This document shows, piece after piece, positions 27,088 through 36,114 of a stretch of 64,000 nucleotides of DNA (its first letter is position 1; each line of letters opens with the position of its first letter). The DNA is from Candidatus Cybelea septentrionalis (GTDB lineage Bacteria; Vulcanimicrobiota; Vulcanimicrobiia; Vulcanimicrobiales; Vulcanimicrobiaceae), in contig PMHJ01000049.1 in NCBI GenBank assembly GCA_003158175.1, positions 1,079 through 65,078 on the forward strand. The letters run 5' to 3'. The position numbers were made by a program, and so were the translations under genes. The notes beneath the pieces are model-generated. The model was not told the origin of the DNA. It searched no databases and saw only the letters and a list, made by a program, of their open reading frames with translations.

Positions 27088-27203
27088 GCGCCGGCCCCAA
27101 TTGCGTGAGAAACGATCGCTCTGGCGATTACCCAGAGAATCGCGGTCAAGACGAAACCGCTGATGATGGTGCCCCAGAGCGAGTCCAATGGATTTTTCAA
27201 CAT
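27084..27203 (-). CDS. 39-residue single-pass membrane peptide
   Basis: Short reading frame with an excellent GAGGAGGG Shine-Dalgarno five bases before the ATG. The peptide starts MLKNPLDSLWGTII and continues into a single transmembrane helix (GFVLTAILWVIARAIV). Its stop overlaps the start of the PuuD-like gene (ATGA), so the two are translationally coupled. It looks like a small subunit of a membrane complex with its neighbour; I recognise no family. The size is below normal ORF-calling limits, so it is easily missed. Confidence 0.75.
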   Translation of the reverse strand: MLKNPLDSLWGTIISGFVLTAILWVIARAIVSHAIGAGA

Positions 27204-27263
27204 ACCCTCCTCGGATTCGTGGTGCGATGGAGCCCTGGTTGCGCGTCGTGCGGCGGTGTCCTT

Positions 27264-28640
27264 CTACGCGCGATCGAGGCGCTCAACGGACTGCGGTTGC
27301 GTAACAATCGTCTTTGCGTGGGTATACCAGACGAGTCCTGGCGGAGCCGCACGCTGCTTACGTACGTGCTTGCGCAGCGTATAGTCGACGGCCGTCGATG
27401 CAGCGGCCTGCGCCTTCGAATAAAAAGCGGCAAGGGATGCTGCAGCCTGCAAGTCTTCGTCGGGGACTCGCCCTCGATCGTCGCGCGACAGGATTACGTG
27501 CGCGCCCGGAACCCCTTGCGCGTGAAACCATAAATCGTCGGGCCGCGCGACCTTAAACGTCAGCTCCGCGTTCTCCACCGGCGACCGCCCGACAACGATG
27601 CGCGAGCCGTGCGGCGTACGCACTTCGAGCAAACGCCGTCTTCGCTTGCGCGTCACCGGACGAGACGCAGCGCGCCGGCGTTGCAGCTCGTCAACCGCCG
27701 TTTCGACGTCCTGGATATCGTCGCTCCCGGCTCGTTGGGCCTCCCATCGCAGCGTGTCGACGATTTGCAGTGCGCCAAAGACGGTGCGTTCGCGATCGTC
27801 GATATGCGGGAGGCTGCTGCCGAGCTTCTTGTATTCGGTAAAGAGCGAGGCGGCGAGGTCTTTCGCGGCTTCGCGCTCGTCATCCGCTAGCGTGTACAGG
27901 GTTGCGAAAATGCTCTCACCTTGCGCGCGCAGATCCTCGCGTCGTTGCGCCGCAACCCGCTTGTTGGAAAGTGCTTGCAGCTCGTCGCGCAGCTTGTGCT
28001 CGCGATCGCTCAAGCGACGTAACAACGCATCGCGCCGCCGGAGGTCCCGCGCCTTTTCCGCGTGGAGCGTCTGTTCGGCCCGCGCGCCGGCAAAGAGGTC
28101 CAGCACGGAACCTTCGGGGGGCGCCTCGATCGTGCGCGGCTTTGCGGGCAACGGGGGCAACGCGTACGGCAAGCCCTGCGCAATCGGGCGACGCGGATTC
28201 TCCGCCGGCGAAAACTCCTTGCGAGCGGCGACGACGCTCTCACCCTTGACTAAGACGATATTTCCGAAACGCGGAACGAGCTCCACGTAAAGCTCGAGCT
28301 CTTCGCCGACGCCAAAACGCGAGCGTGCCGAAAATTGGAAGCGCAAAAGCCGATCGGAACGCCGCGACGCAACACCGGTGAGCGTCATTCCCTTCAACGA
28401 GCGCGCGAGCGTTCGCGCAAACCCTGGCTCTTCGAGGATGCCCAACTCGCCGTCTTCGAGCGTTACGAGCGGGGGCGAGGAGAAGAGATCGATCGCCAAG
28501 ACGCAGCGCTCGCTGCCGCGACGCAGGACCAGCGCCGCTCGCCCATCGGGCAGCAGGCCGGCGTCTTCGACTCGCCGGCCGCGCAGCCGCTCCTCGAGCT
28601 CGCGCGCCAGGCGCGCGATAAGGACCCAATCCGTAAGCAT
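27264..28640 (-). CDS. rqcH: NFACT-family Rqc2 homolog RqcH
   Basis: Ribosome quality control factor that binds obstructed 50S-peptidyl-tRNA complexes and directs C-terminal alanine tailing; older annotations call such proteins fibronectin-binding. The 458-residue protein has an NFACT-N domain (about 1-150), a coiled-coil arm (about 185-290) and the NFACT-R domain with DDLWFHAQGVPGAHVIL. ATG 28640 is preferred over the TTG one codon earlier. The 3' end faces the small membrane peptide gene, with 60 bases between. Upstream, a perfect dyad separates it from the divergent lipoprotein gene. Confidence 0.9.
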   Translation of the reverse strand: MLTDWVLIARLARELEERLRGRRVEDAGLLPDGRAALVLRRGSERCVLAIDLFSSPPLVTLEDGELGILEEPGFARTLARSLKGMTLTGVASRRSDRLLRFQFSARSRFGVGEELELYVELVPRFGNIVLVKGESVVAARKEFSPAENPRRPIAQGLPYALPPLPAKPRTIEAPPEGSVLDLFAGARAEQTLHAEKARDLRRRDALLRRLSDREHKLRDELQALSNKRVAAQRREDLRAQGESIFATLYTLADDEREAAKDLAASLFTEYKKLGSSLPHIDDRERTVFGALQIVDTLRWEAQRAGSDDIQDVETAVDELQRRRAASRPVTRKRRRRLLEVRTPHGSRIVVGRSPVENAELTFKVARPDDLWFHAQGVPGAHVILSRDDRGRVPDEDLQAAASLAAFYSKAQAAASTAVDYTLRKHVRKQRAAPPGLVWYTHAKTIVTQPQSVERLDRA

Positions 28641-28645
28641 CAAAC

Positions 28646-28661
28646 GTTCACCAGCGTGAAC
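28646..28661. promoter_or_regulatory. dyad between divergent rqcH and lipoprotein starts
   Basis: Perfect inverted repeat GTTCAC-cagc-GTGAAC (28646-28651 and 28656-28661) in the 15-bp gap between the rqcH ATG (28640, minus) and the lipoprotein GTG (28656, plus); the right arm includes the GTG codon. The position suits a repressor operator or a 5' hairpin controlling both genes. There is no room for separate promoters, so each promoter must lie in the opposite gene's coding sequence. Confidence 0.45.
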
Positions 28662-29078
28662 ACGCGAATCGCTCTCATCGCACTCGTTCTAACCGCCTGC
28701 AGCGGCGCCTCACCGGCACCCAAGGGCTGGACCGCGATTTCGGGTTCGAGCGACGCGTGGTCGCAAGGACGAGGTATTGCGCGCCAAGAGTACTCGTATA
28801 GTCGAAAGCGTTTCTCGGGGACGTTGCAAGACCTGGCGTCGGCGGTTGCGATCGATGTGCTGCTGCATAACCGCGGCGCCAAGCTGCGCGGCAGCGAGCC
28901 CTTTGCGCCGTGTCCGGGTGCTGCCGGAGTCGCGACGGTTTCATTACCTGGGGGCAAGACATTGTGGGAAGGGTTCGCCGTGCACGACGCTCTGGCCGTG
29001 CGAACCGTCTACGTTCTCCCGGTGGTCGCGCAGGCCGATCCCAACGTCCAAGCCGCGATGCAAAACGTGCTCTGCTAG
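28656..29078 (+). CDS. small lipoprotein of unknown function
   Basis: A 140-residue protein with a lipoprotein signal peptide: VNTRIALIALVLTACSG, lipobox LTAC. The mature part has no domain I recognise. It has two or three further cysteines, one in FAPCPGAAG and one as the C-terminal residue, which could form a disulfide. The GTG start at 28656 is chosen because the signal peptide begins there; the longer in-frame ORF is antisense to rqcH. No Shine-Dalgarno is visible. gmk follows 46 bases later. Confidence 0.65.
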   Translation: MNTRIALIALVLTACSGASPAPKGWTAISGSSDAWSQGRGIARQEYSYSRKRFSGTLQDLASAVAIDVLLHNRGAKLRGSEPFAPCPGAAGVATVSLPGGKTLWEGFAVHDALAVRTVYVLPVVAQADPNVQAAMQNVLC

Positions 29079-29124
29079 GCAAATTCGAGGTCAAGGGCTC
29101 GCCCGGCGTGAAGGGGGTCGAGCG

Positions 29125-29745
29125 TTGATCACGGGGCCGGGGCTTCTGTTTGTGGTCTCGGGACCGTCCGGGGCCGGCAAGGACACGCTCGTCGCGGCGC
29201 TGCGAGGGCGCCGGCCGAGCCTGCGGTACTCGGTGTCGGCGACGACGCGCGAGCCTCGGCCGGAGGAGCAGCTCGGGGAACATTACTTTTTCGTCTCGCG
29301 CCAGGAGTTCGACCGGCTGCGCGACGGTGGGAATCTTTTAGAGTCGCGTGAGTATAATGGCAACCTTTATGGGACCCCGCGCGATTACATCGAGCGGAGT
29401 CTGACCGAGGGCTATGACGTCATCATGAAACCCGAAGTCAACGGCGCGCTGGCCATTCGGGCCGCATTTCCGGACGCGGTGTTAATCTTCGTCGTTCCGG
29501 ATCGTTTCTCCAATCTCCGCGAGCGGCTGCTCGCACGCCGAACCGAGACGAACGAGGAGATCGCCCGGCGGCTCGAAATTGCGACTCGCGAGATGAAGTT
29601 CATCCGCCAGTTCGATTACATCGTCGTCAACGAGCAGGATTGCCCCGAACAGGCGGTCCGCGATCTTGACGCAATCTTGCAGGCGGAGCGCTTTCGCATT
29701 CACCGCTACCCCGATGACTCGATCCGGCGCGTCGAGTCATCGTAA
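29125..29745 (+). CDS. gmk: guanylate kinase
   Basis: Phosphorylates GMP to GDP with ATP. The P-loop is SGPSGAGKDT, and the GMP-binding region includes SVSATTREPRPEE and SREYNGNLYGTP. The TTG at 29125, with a GAAGGGGG Shine-Dalgarno about 12 bases upstream, gives 206 aa; no ATG precedes the P-loop. The gmk-rpoZ pairing with rpoZ 11 bases downstream is conserved in many bacteria. Confidence 0.95.
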   Translation: MITGPGLLFVVSGPSGAGKDTLVAALRGRRPSLRYSVSATTREPRPEEQLGEHYFFVSRQEFDRLRDGGNLLESREYNGNLYGTPRDYIERSLTEGYDVIMKPEVNGALAIRAAFPDAVLIFVVPDRFSNLRERLLARRTETNEEIARRLEIATREMKFIRQFDYIVVNEQDCPEQAVRDLDAILQAERFRIHRYPDDSIRRVESS

Positions 29746-29756
29746 CGAAAGGAATC

Positions 29757-30029
29757 ATGACTAAGTCCGTATTCGGAGATCTCGACGCACTCTTAGAGCA
29801 CGCAGATTCGAAGTTTAGCCTCGTCAATATCGTCACGAAGCGCGCTCGGCAGTTAAACAATTGGATTCGGGTTCAGCAGTTGCCTGCGACGGATCGCCGC
29901 GAATACTTCGCGAGCGAGCCTCTCGTCGACCGCGAAACCATCAACCCGAACAAGCCCGTCTCGATCGCTCTCGATGAAATCGCCGAGGGAAAGATCGAGT
30001 ACCGGCGCACCCGTGAGGGCATCAAGTAG
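29757..30029 (+). CDS. rpoZ: DNA-directed RNA polymerase omega subunit
   Basis: Small RNA polymerase subunit that wraps the beta' C-terminus. The 90-residue protein carries the omega core SKFSLVNIVTKRARQLN and the later PVSIALDEIAEGKIEYRR. Between them lies an insert of about 25 residues that is longer than in E. coli omega. A good AAGGAATC Shine-Dalgarno precedes the ATG. It lies between gmk and glmS with short spacers. Confidence 0.92.
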   Translation: MTKSVFGDLDALLEHADSKFSLVNIVTKRARQLNNWIRVQQLPATDRREYFASEPLVDRETINPNKPVSIALDEIAEGKIEYRRTREGIK

Positions 30030-30035
30030 GCCGGC

Positions 30036-31877
30036 ATGTGCGGGATCGTCGGATACATCGGCCAGCGCGACAGCGTTCCCATCATACTCGACGCGCTGCG
30101 GCGTCTCGAGTATCGAGGCTACGATAGCGCCGGCATCGCCGTCATCGACGCGTCGGGAAGGCTGGCGGGCACTAAGGCCGAGGGAAAGCTTTCGCGCCTC
30201 GCCGAGCGCCTAAACAACGGCGAGGCACTCTCAGGCGCCGTCGGCATCGGGCACACTCGCTGGGCGACGCACGGGCGCCCCTCGGATGCCAACGCCCATC
30301 CACACCTGGATTGCACGGAGACGATCGCCGTCGTCCACAACGGCATCATCGAAAACTACGCGTCGCTTCGCGCGCGCCTCGGCGAGCTCGGCCACGTCTT
30401 CAGGAGCGAAACCGACACCGAGGTACTGGCGCACCTTATCGAGCTCCACTACGATGGAAATCTGGAAGAAGCCGTGCGGCGCACGCTGCGCGAGGTCCGT
30501 GGGGCCTATGCCCTCGGCGTGATCTCCAGCGACGATCCCGAGCATTTGATCTTTGCGCGCAACGGCGCGAGCCCGCTGGTGATCGGCATCGGCGAAGGCG
30601 AGATGTACGTCGCCTCCGACACCCCGGCGATTCTGCCGTACACGCGGCGCGAGGTCATTCTCCAGGAGGGCGAAATCGCCGTCGTGGGGCGTGACGGATT
30701 TCGTTTGACCGACTATGCCGGCTCGCGCATCGAGCGAGAGCCCATCGCGGTCACGTGGGACGCAGGCTCGGCCGAGAAGAGCGGCTTCAAGCACTTCATG
30801 CTCAAAGAGATCTTCGAGCAGCCGCAGGTCATCAAAGAGACGCTCAGCGGGCGGATCGACGACTCCGGCGACGTGCATCTCGGTGCCGAGCTAGGCGCGA
30901 TCACCCCCGAGCGGCTCCAAGGCCTCAGTAAGATCGCCATTACCGGCTGCGGCACCGCTTTTCATGCGGGACTGGTCGGCATGTATCTGCTGCGTTCGCT
31001 CGTGCATCTGCCCGTTGAAATGGAGCTGGCGAGCGAGTTTCGCTACGGCGACCCGGTCATCGACCCGACGACCCTGGTAATTGCGATGTCGCAGTCGGGC
31101 GAGACCGCGGACACGGTCGAGGCCGTGCGGATCGCAAGACAATCGGGCTGCGGCGTCTTGGGTATTTGCAACGTGCTCGGATCCCATTTAACGCGGCTGG
31201 CGGACGGCATGCTCTATACACGCGGCGGACCGGAGATCGGCGTAGCCGCAACCAAAACCTACGTTTCCCAAGTGGCGGCGTTGACGCTCTTCGCGCTCTA
31301 TCTCGCGCGTTTGCGCGGAACCACCGGGGAGGCAAGCCTACGCGCGATCGCCGACGGCACGAAGCTTCTTCCGGCAGCCGTCGACATCGTCCTGAACCTC
31401 TCGGATGAGATTCGTCGCGTGGCCCGCGAGTTGCGCAAATCGCAAAGCGTTCTTTTCATCGGCCGCTACGTCAACTTTCCGACCGCGCTCGAAGGTGCCC
31501 TCAAACTGAAGGAGATTTCCTATATTCACGCTGAGGGTTATCCGGCGGGCGAGATGAAACACGGCCCGATCGCACTGCTCGATCCGAGCGTTCCGGTCGT
31601 CGGTATCATGACCGAGGACCGCGTGCGGGAGAAGATGCTTTCAAATCTTATGGAATCGAAAGCGCGCGAAGCGCCCGTGATCGTCGTAGCAAATATCGGC
31701 GACGAGGAGGCGAAGAGCGTCGCGGATCACGTCTTTTGGGTTCCGCGGGTCCACGAGCTCCTCTCGCCGATCGTTAACGTCATTCCGCTGCAGCTTTTGG
31801 CCTACCACATCGCCGACATCGAAGGCAAAGACGTCGATCAGCCCCGCAACCTGGCAAAGACCGTCACGGTCGAGTGA
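30036..31877 (+). CDS. glmS: glutamine-fructose-6-phosphate aminotransferase (isomerizing)
   Basis: First committed step to UDP-GlcNAc for peptidoglycan and LPS. The N-terminal Ntn glutaminase begins CGIVGYIG with catalytic Cys after Met1. Two SIS domains follow ([44 protein letters not shown]) and the C-terminus [13 protein letters not shown] is conserved. Length 613 aa. The spacer before it is only six bases, so there is no glmS ribozyme here. glmM for the next step lies at 46.8-48.2 kb. Confidence 0.97.
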   Translation: MCGIVGYIGQRDSVPIILDALRRLEYRGYDSAGIAVIDASGRLAGTKAEGKLSRLAERLNNGEALSGAVGIGHTRWATHGRPSDANAHPHLDCTETIAVVHNGIIENYASLRARLGELGHVFRSETDTEVLAHLIELHYDGNLEEAVRRTLREVRGAYALGVISSDDPEHLIFARNGASPLVIGIGEGEMYVASDTPAILPYTRREVILQEGEIAVVGRDGFRLTDYAGSRIEREPIAVTWDAGSAEKSGFKHFMLKEIFEQPQVIKETLSGRIDDSGDVHLGAELGAITPERLQGLSKIAITGCGTAFHAGLVGMYLLRSLVHLPVEMELASEFRYGDPVIDPTTLVIAMSQSGETADTVEAVRIARQSGCGVLGICNVLGSHLTRLADGMLYTRGGPEIGVAATKTYVSQVAALTLFALYLARLRGTTGEASLRAIADGTKLLPAAVDIVLNLSDEIRRVARELRKSQSVLFIGRYVNFPTALEGALKLKEISYIHAEGYPAGEMKHGPIALLDPSVPVVGIMTEDRVREKMLSNLMESKAREAPVIVVANIGDEEAKSVADHVFWVPRVHELLSPIVNVIPLQLLAYHIADIEGKDVDQPRNLAKTVTVE

Positions 31878-32614
31878 TGGCTCGCTCCGATGGAAGAAGG
31901 CCCGACGAGCTGCGGCCGGTCTCTATCGAACCCGGCTTCCTCAAATACGCCGAAGGCAGTGCGCTGATCAGCGTGGGGAACACTCGCGTTCTTTGTGCCG
32001 CCTCCGTTGAAGATCGCGTCCCAACCTGGATGAAGGGGCGCGGCGTCGGCTGGGTCACCGCCGAATACGCCATGCTACCGCGAGCGACCCAGGAACGCAC
32101 GCAGCGCGAAGTTTCCAAAGGACGGCTGGGTGGCCGTACGCACGAAATCCAGCGAATTATTGGACGGGCCCTGCGCGCCGTAACCGACACGGCGAAGCTG
32201 GGCGAGCGGACGATCTGGCTGGATTGCGACGTGATTCAAGCCGACGGCGGCACACGGACCGCGGCCGTCACCGGAGCGTACGTGGCGCTCGAGCTGGCGC
32301 TGCGCACCCGTTTCGACCCGGAGGTTCGTGGGCGCTGGCCCTTACAAGCGATGGTGGCGGCGACCAGCGTAGGCATCGTGGGCGGCCGCACGCTGCTCGA
32401 TCTCGCCTACGACGAGGATAGTGCGGCGTTGGTGGATATGAATGTCTTTATGACCGACGCTGGACGCTTCGTCGAGCTGCAGGGCACGGCCGAAGCTGCA
32501 CCCTTCGACCGGCGCGAGCTCGAAGCGCTGCTGGCGCTGGCCGAGGGCGGAATTCGCCGGCTCTTTGAAGTACAGCGCGCCGCGCTGGGCCCTTCGTCCG
32601 TTCATGCCGGCTGA
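31877..32614 (+). CDS. rph: ribonuclease PH
   Basis: Phosphorolytic 3'-5' exoribonuclease that trims tRNA precursors. Typical N-terminus [20 protein letters not shown], then [26 protein letters not shown] and [19 protein letters not shown] with the active-site region. Length 245 aa from the ATG at 31877; a GTG at 31874 also overlaps the glmS stop. The encoded tRNA-Gly lacks a CCA, so 3' processing by such enzymes is needed. Confidence 0.96.
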   Translation: MARSDGRRPDELRPVSIEPGFLKYAEGSALISVGNTRVLCAASVEDRVPTWMKGRGVGWVTAEYAMLPRATQERTQREVSKGRLGGRTHEIQRIIGRALRAVTDTAKLGERTIWLDCDVIQADGGTRTAAVTGAYVALELALRTRFDPEVRGRWPLQAMVAATSVGIVGGRTLLDLAYDEDSAALVDMNVFMTDAGRFVELQGTAEAAPFDRRELEALLALAEGGIRRLFEVQRAALGPSSVHAG

Positions 32615-32942
32615 TCCCGAACTGCGGGATCTGGTGGCGCGCGTGGGAGCGTTCCATATCACCGACGGCGCGATGAAACGCGAGCAGCGCGCGATCGAGG
32701 CGGCTCTAGAAAAGGGCGAGGTCGACGCCGGCGCGCAGCACGCCTATCGCAGCGCCGTGCGCCGGTACTTTGAGAGCTTCGATCGGGAAGCACGCGAACA
32801 TCTGCGCGACGTGGATCGCCGCCTCGAACATACCAATCAAGTCGTTTTCAATCTCACCGCCGAACGCGGCGTCGCCGTCAAACGCATCGAAGCGACACAG
32901 GCCGTGTTGAGCGCGCTAGCCGGCGCGGAGGGTTCGCCGTGA
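32604..32942 (+). CDS. small helical protein of unknown function
   Basis: A 112-residue, mostly helical, highly charged protein with long amphipathic segments such as [16 protein letters not shown] and [20 protein letters not shown]. There is no signal peptide or membrane helix and no family I recognise. The start ATG at 32604 overlaps the rph stop by 11 bases, and the stop overlaps the mlaE-like GTG, so it is wedged into the transporter operon. It could be a cytoplasmic partner of the MlaE-MlaF complex in the position where MlaB is sometimes found, but it has no STAS motif. Confidence 0.65.
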   Translation: MPADPELRDLVARVGAFHITDGAMKREQRAIEAALEKGEVDAGAQHAYRSAVRRYFESFDREAREHLRDVDRRLEHTNQVVFNLTAERGVAVKRIEATQAVLSALAGAEGSP

Positions 32943-33715
32943 GAATTCTCGCTCGGGTCGGGCGCGTGACGAATGGCTTTTTCGAATATGCCGGCGGCGT
33001 GACGCTGCTCACCTCGGAGTCGGTCGGCTTTTTGGTGCGGTTTCGCGTACGTCTCACGGAGACGATCTCTCAATGCGCCTTGCTCGGGGTGCAGTCGCTG
33101 GTCATCGTCCTGCTGACGTCACTCTTCACCGGCATGGTCATTTCACTCGAGTCGGCGCAACAGGCGGTCGCCTACGGCTTTTCCAGTTTCGTCGGCGGAG
33201 CCGTGGCATACGCCGCGGTGCGCGAGCTCGGGCCGATGCTGACGGCCGTGGTCGTCGCTGGGCGCGTGGGCGCCGCGATCGCCGCCGAAATCGGCTCGAT
33301 GGTCGTCACTGAGCAGGTTGAAGCATTGCGCTCGATGGGCGTGGAACCGGCGCGGTTCCTGGTCGTGCCGCGCCTGTTGGCGCTACTGCTGATGCTGCCG
33401 TTGCTCACGATCTTCGCCGACGTCGTCTCGATTCTCGGCGGCATGTGGATCGCTCGCGAGTACGCGCACATCCCATACCACGAGTTCATGCAGTCCGTCC
33501 GTCAGGCGATCGATTTTAGCGACGTCGTCAAAGGCTTGCTCAAGACATTCGTCTTTGCCACGATCATCGCGATGGTCGGCGCATATCAGGGCCTCTCCAC
33601 CCGCGGCGGCGCCGCGGGCGTCGGACAGTCCACGACGTTTTCCGTCGTGCTCGCGATCATCCTGATATTCATCTCGAATTTCGTGCTCTCGTTGCTGCTC
33701 TTCGGCGGCCGATGA
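32939..33715 (+). CDS. mlaE: MlaE-family lipid ABC transporter permease
   Basis: Inner-membrane permease of the MCE-type phospholipid transport system. The 258-residue protein has about five or six transmembrane helices and the family core VRELGPMLTAVVVAGRVGAAIAAEIGSM followed by EQVEALRSMGV, the coupling helix that contacts the ATPase (motif spans about residues 97-133). The GTG start overlaps the preceding gene. Such systems move lipids between inner and outer membranes, so this supports a diderm envelope. Confidence 0.94.
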   Translation: MRILARVGRVTNGFFEYAGGVTLLTSESVGFLVRFRVRLTETISQCALLGVQSLVIVLLTSLFTGMVISLESAQQAVAYGFSSFVGGAVAYAAVRELGPMLTAVVVAGRVGAAIAAEIGSMVVTEQVEALRSMGVEPARFLVVPRLLALLLMLPLLTIFADVVSILGGMWIAREYAHIPYHEFMQSVRQAIDFSDVVKGLLKTFVFATIIAMVGAYQGLSTRGGAAGVGQSTTFSVVLAIILIFISNFVLSLLLFGGR

Positions 33716-34479
33716 ACTCAAACGGCCGCAGTCTCATCGCGCGAGTCGATGGTGTGACGCTGGCGTTCGGCGACCGCATCGTATTGAAGAACTGCAGCCT
33801 CGACATCGTCGAGGGTGCCATCACCTGCATCATCGGGCTCTCGGGAGCCGGTAAGTCGACGGTCCTGCGGCTGCTCGACGGATTGCTGCTTCCCAGCGAA
33901 GGCCACATCTACGTGCTTGGCAGCGATCTGTGCCACCTGTCCGAAGAGCAGGTCAACGTGATGCGGCAAAAAATTGGCCTCTCGTTTCAGTTCGCCGCGC
34001 TGCTCGACAGCCTCAGCGTAGGCGATAACGTGGCGCTCCCGCTGCGCGAGCACACGAAACTCTCGCGCGCGGAGATTCGGCAGACGGTCTTCGACGCGCT
34101 CGATAGCGTGGGACTCGCCCACGCGTACGACGATCTGCCTGGGGAGCTTTCCGGCGGCATGCTCAAACGCGCGGGGTTCGCGCGTGCCATCGTTACGCGG
34201 CCGGCACTGGTTCTCTACGACGAGCCGACGACCGGCCTCGATCCGATCGTCAGCAAGTTGATCACCGAGACGATTCTGAAACTGCGCTCGAAGCTCAACG
34301 GAACGGCGGTCGTGATCTCACACGACCTGGCTTCGATCTTCACGATGGCGGATTATATCGCAATGCTCTTCGAGGGAGCGATCATCGCGTACGACACCGC
34401 GGATCGCATCCGTAACTCTCCCAACCCGATCGTTCAGCAGTTCCTCCAAGGCTCCGAGGCGGGGCCGATTCAAATATAG
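33712..34479 (+). CDS. mlaF: MlaF-family lipid ABC transporter ATP-binding protein
   Basis: ATPase subunit of the MCE transporter. Walker A is GLSGAGKST, the signature motif is LSGGMLKRAGFARA (the Mla-type variant of LSGGQ), Walker B is ALVLYDEPTTGLDP and the H-loop is VISHDLAS. Length 255 aa. It overlaps mlaE by four bases. The gap to the MCE gene is 56 bp and contains a short hairpin and the AAGGAG ribosome site of the next gene. Confidence 0.95.
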   Translation: MNSNGRSLIARVDGVTLAFGDRIVLKNCSLDIVEGAITCIIGLSGAGKSTVLRLLDGLLLPSEGHIYVLGSDLCHLSEEQVNVMRQKIGLSFQFAALLDSLSVGDNVALPLREHTKLSRAEIRQTVFDALDSVGLAHAYDDLPGELSGGMLKRAGFARAIVTRPALVLYDEPTTGLDPIVSKLITETILKLRSKLNGTAVVISHDLASIFTMADYIAMLFEGAIIAYDTADRIRNSPNPIVQQFLQGSEAGPIQI

Positions 34480-34505
34480 GGGAGCCTGTAGGACTCCCTA
34501 GGCTC
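34480..34505 (+). other. weak hairpin between mlaF and the MCE gene
   Basis: Two mutually exclusive short stems are possible: GAGCCT (34482-34487) with AGGCTC (34500-34505), or GGGAG (34480-34484) with CTCCC (34494-34498). A short run CTCTTTA follows, but it is too weak for a confident terminator. It might act as an attenuator that lowers expression of the MCE gene relative to mlaEF. Confidence 0.3.
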
Positions 34506-34535
34506 TTTACGCCGCGAGACTAAATAAGGAGAAGT

Positions 34536-36101
34536 ATGACGAAGCAGGCCCAGGTCGGTGCGTTCACGATTTTCGCGCTGCTCCTGCTCTTCGGAATCTT
34601 TTATCTGGTGACCGATTTCGGTACTCGGCATTCCGGATATCGCGTGGGCGTTCGCTTTGAGTCTGCGTCCGGCTTGACGCCGGGGGCGCAAGTCTACTTT
34701 AGCGGCGTTGACGCGGGGGCGGTCGAGTCGGTCCAGCTCCTGCCGGATAACACGGTCGATGTGATCTTGGCAATAAACCGTGAGATCAACATACCGGTTG
34801 CCTCGCGCTTCCTCATCCAAGCTCCATTGACCGGCACGCCCGCTGTGGTGATCGTGCCGCCGAGGGAGAAACCGCCGATCGCACTGCTCCCGCGCGAAGT
34901 ACTGCCCGTCGACGAGCAGCCACGCGGCGCGAATGCCGCAAGCATCGGCGACCTGCTGGAAGAAGGGCAGGGCGAGATCAAGCGCCTCGACTCGCTGATG
35001 GCGCTGCTGGAGAAGCGCACGCCGCGACTGTTGGACACACTTCAATCGACACTCGACAATGCGAACGAGCTGACGGTCACGACGAAGAGCTCGATGCGCC
35101 AGCTTTCGAGCGAGCTGCTGGCGTTCGGTGCAAACTTGCAGAGCAGTCTCATTACCGCCAGCACCAACGTGGAACAGCTCTCCGCCACTCTCAATAGCGC
35201 CGCTACGACCGATTCCAAGAAGGTCGGGTTCCTGCTCGACCAGTTCTCGTCGACGGCCGTCTCGCTCAACCGCTCGATGGGGGCGCTCGAGAATCTTGCG
35301 ACCGACCCTCGCTTGAAAGCAAATATCCTCGCAACCACGCAGAGCATTGCGGATACGACGGCAACGATCGCTGCGCTCACCAAAGACTTGCGTACCGTGA
35401 CGGGTAATCCGCAAACCCAAGCGCAGGTCCGCAGCACGGTCGCGAATCTCGATGCAGTCATGCAGAGAGCCAACTCGCTCCTAGGTCAGCTTGGAGGGAC
35501 GAGCAGCGTCTATGGCGTTGACGCCGGGGCGACGCCGGCGCCGGTCGTCCTGCCGAGCGTCTCGCCATATCCGGTCGTTCTGCCGACCGGCGGTACGCCC
35601 CAACAAGGAACCGGAATCTCGCCCGAGGCGCGCGCGCGGCTTCAAGGTCAGCTCAACAAGCTGGCCAGCAATCTCATTGCCATTCAAGTGCGACTTAGCG
35701 GGCTCTCGCCGCAGCACAATCCCGGATTGAATCCCGTGCTGACGAGCAGCCAAGGTCCGCTCGGAGACCTCAATCTCGTGCTGTTACCGCACGGTAGCAC
35801 GAGCGTTGTCGTGGGCGCCAATGCGATCGGGAATAATACGACGTGGAACGCGCTGCTCGAGGCAAATAAGGGCGACTTTCACGTTGCCGGAGGCGTTCTC
35901 TATTCGCAAATGGGGCTGCTCGGGCAGTACCAGCCGATGCACGGCTTCGGCCTTGAAACACGTATCTACGATCTTACGTATCCCATGATCGACGTGTACG
36001 GAAACTTCAAGATCGCCCCCGGCGCACAGCTATTCTTCGGGCAGCGAGACATCACGCATGCCTCTCGCCGGAACACCTTCGGACTGCAGTATCAGTTCTA
36101 A
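34536..36101 (+). CDS. MCE (MlaD-like) protein with C-terminal beta-barrel-like segment
   Basis: Periplasmic substrate-binding component of the lipid transporter. One N-terminal membrane anchor (about residues 8-26) is followed by an MCE domain (about 35-120, FESASGLTPGAQVYFSGVDA). A long helical and low-complexity stretch (about 150-330) is rich in Ser/Thr/Asn. A Pro-rich linker follows near 330-365. The last 110 residues form alternating beta-strands ending in FGLQYQF, with the terminal Phe typical of outer-membrane barrels. At 521 aa it is far longer than MlaD (about 180). It may bridge the two membranes. Start ATG with AAGGAG eight bases upstream. Confidence 0.88.
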   Translation: MTKQAQVGAFTIFALLLLFGIFYLVTDFGTRHSGYRVGVRFESASGLTPGAQVYFSGVDAGAVESVQLLPDNTVDVILAINREINIPVASRFLIQAPLTGTPAVVIVPPREKPPIALLPREVLPVDEQPRGANAASIGDLLEEGQGEIKRLDSLMALLEKRTPRLLDTLQSTLDNANELTVTTKSSMRQLSSELLAFGANLQSSLITASTNVEQLSATLNSAATTDSKKVGFLLDQFSSTAVSLNRSMGALENLATDPRLKANILATTQSIADTTATIAALTKDLRTVTGNPQTQAQVRSTVANLDAVMQRANSLLGQLGGTSSVYGVDAGATPAPVVLPSVSPYPVVLPTGGTPQQGTGISPEARARLQGQLNKLASNLIAIQVRLSGLSPQHNPGLNPVLTSSQGPLGDLNLVLLPHGSTSVVVGANAIGNNTTWNALLEANKGDFHVAGGVLYSQMGLLGQYQPMHGFGLETRIYDLTYPMIDVYGNFKIAPGAQLFFGQRDITHASRRNTFGLQYQF

Positions 36102-36114
36102 TGAATATCGTCTA

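Noticed and set aside
28335-28655. Plus-strand extension of the lipoprotein frame upstream of its GTG
   Set aside because: This stretch is antisense to rqcH, and the signal peptide begins exactly at GTG 28656.
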